A DNA stretch of 32,081 nucleotides from Candidatus Calescibacterium sp. (GTDB taxonomy: Bacteria; Calescibacteriota; Calescibacteriia; Calescibacteriales; Calescibacteriaceae): contig JANXBU010000020.1 of assembly GCA_025060505.1 (NCBI GenBank), positions 1 through 32,081 of the forward strand, given 5' to 3'. Both the position numbers and the translations under genes were made by a program. Each line of letters begins with the position of its first letter. Positions within the stretch are counted from its first letter, which is position 1. The notes under the pieces are model-generated. The model did no database searches and was not told the origin of the DNA. It saw only the letters and a list, made by a program, of their open reading frames with translations. This document shows positions 31,899 to 32,081 of the stretch, piece by piece.

Positions 31899-32081
31899 TT
31901 ATCTGTTGTTGTTTGTAGATCTTAGTTTTCTCTCAAATTCTTTCAGGGTTTTTGCTTTCAATAGCTCTTTCTTCAAACTTCTAAGTTTATCAATATCATC
32001 AGTGTGCATTATCACCTTCCTAATTGATGACGGTGTTTTGCCAAATTTTACTTCTATAGCGGAAAGTAGCCCTTCCTTCAA
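31899..32081 (-). CDS. C-terminal part of an Rpn/PDDEXK-family transposase-like protein (partial)
   Basis: The minus frame is open from the right window edge to the stop at 31899 and gives 60 residues. EGLLSAIEVKFGKTPSSIRK followed by IDKLRSLKKELLKAKTLKEF is the tail found after the nuclease domain of Rpn proteins (PDDEXK_2 transposase family, DUF4351-like end). Rpn proteins are DNA endonucleases that promote recA-independent recombination and spread as large paralogous families. The 5' part is outside the window. Its tail resembles the partial gene at 2-73. Confidence 0.7.
   Translation of the reverse strand: MKEGLLSAIEVKFGKTPSSIRKVIMHTDDIDKLRSLKKELLKAKTLKEFERKLRSTNNNR

Overview
The window is AT-rich, gene-dense bacterial chromosome from a motile, diderm-type bacterium. 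Evidence for this is a type II secretion GspC-like protein, the flagellar hook-filament junction proteins FlgK and FlgL, a CcmD-like peptide and a large predicted exported protein. Housekeeping genes from unrelated pathways sit next to each other in short transcription units (thrS-infC, FNR-adk, ruvC-HhH). infC has no rpmI-rplT behind it and hslU has no hslV in front, as is common in deep-branching, little-sampled lineages. I cannot name the species from sequence alone. Many first-in-unit genes lack a Shine-Dalgarno and have a TATA-like box within about 5-15 bases of the start, while internal genes often have strong Shine-Dalgarno sites; this suggests common leaderless transcripts.

Layout. 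1-73 is the tail of an Rpn/PDDEXK-type protein. 495-6236 holds tsaB, gspC (minus), thrS-infC, an SDR epimerase, a 28-residue CcmD-like gene and a terminator. 6393-9880 holds tRNA-Gly (minus), aroD, an argD-type aminotransferase and hslU. 10012-14035 (minus) holds a HEAT-repeat protein, tRNA-Pro and a 998-residue exported protein. 14162-16883 holds kup and galU. 17116-18840 holds a CARF-HEPN protein of the Cas02710 type and a degenerate four-repeat CRISPR array without cas adaptation or interference genes. 18841-22338 is a foreign-looking block. 22578-26252 holds an FNR-type reductase, adk, an ACT-malic enzyme and a methyltransferase. 26812-29850 (minus) holds flgK, a 29-residue ORF and flgL. 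29934-32081 holds a truncated macro-domain gene, ruvC with a helix-hairpin-helix membrane protein, and the end of a second Rpn-type gene whose tail resembles the one at the left edge.

The most unusual part is 18841-22338. Directly after the last CRISPR repeat the sequence becomes RNase PH (rph) lacking its N-terminus, then orotidine-5'-phosphate decarboxylase (pyrF), both broken by several frameshifts. Next comes an intact DNA methyltransferase plus a PD-(D/E)xK endonuclease-like gene, and finally the first ~60 codons of dnaX (DNA polymerase III gamma/tau) with an in-frame stop and no 3' part. It reads as a fragment of another bacterium's chromosome whose housekeeping genes have decayed while the putative restriction-modification pair stayed open, joined to this genome within four bases of a CRISPR repeat end.

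Smaller points of interest are three short ORFs, tandem duplications just after several stop codons, a tRNA sandwiched between two protein genes with only six bases to the next start codon, and a sigma-28-like promoter before flgK.
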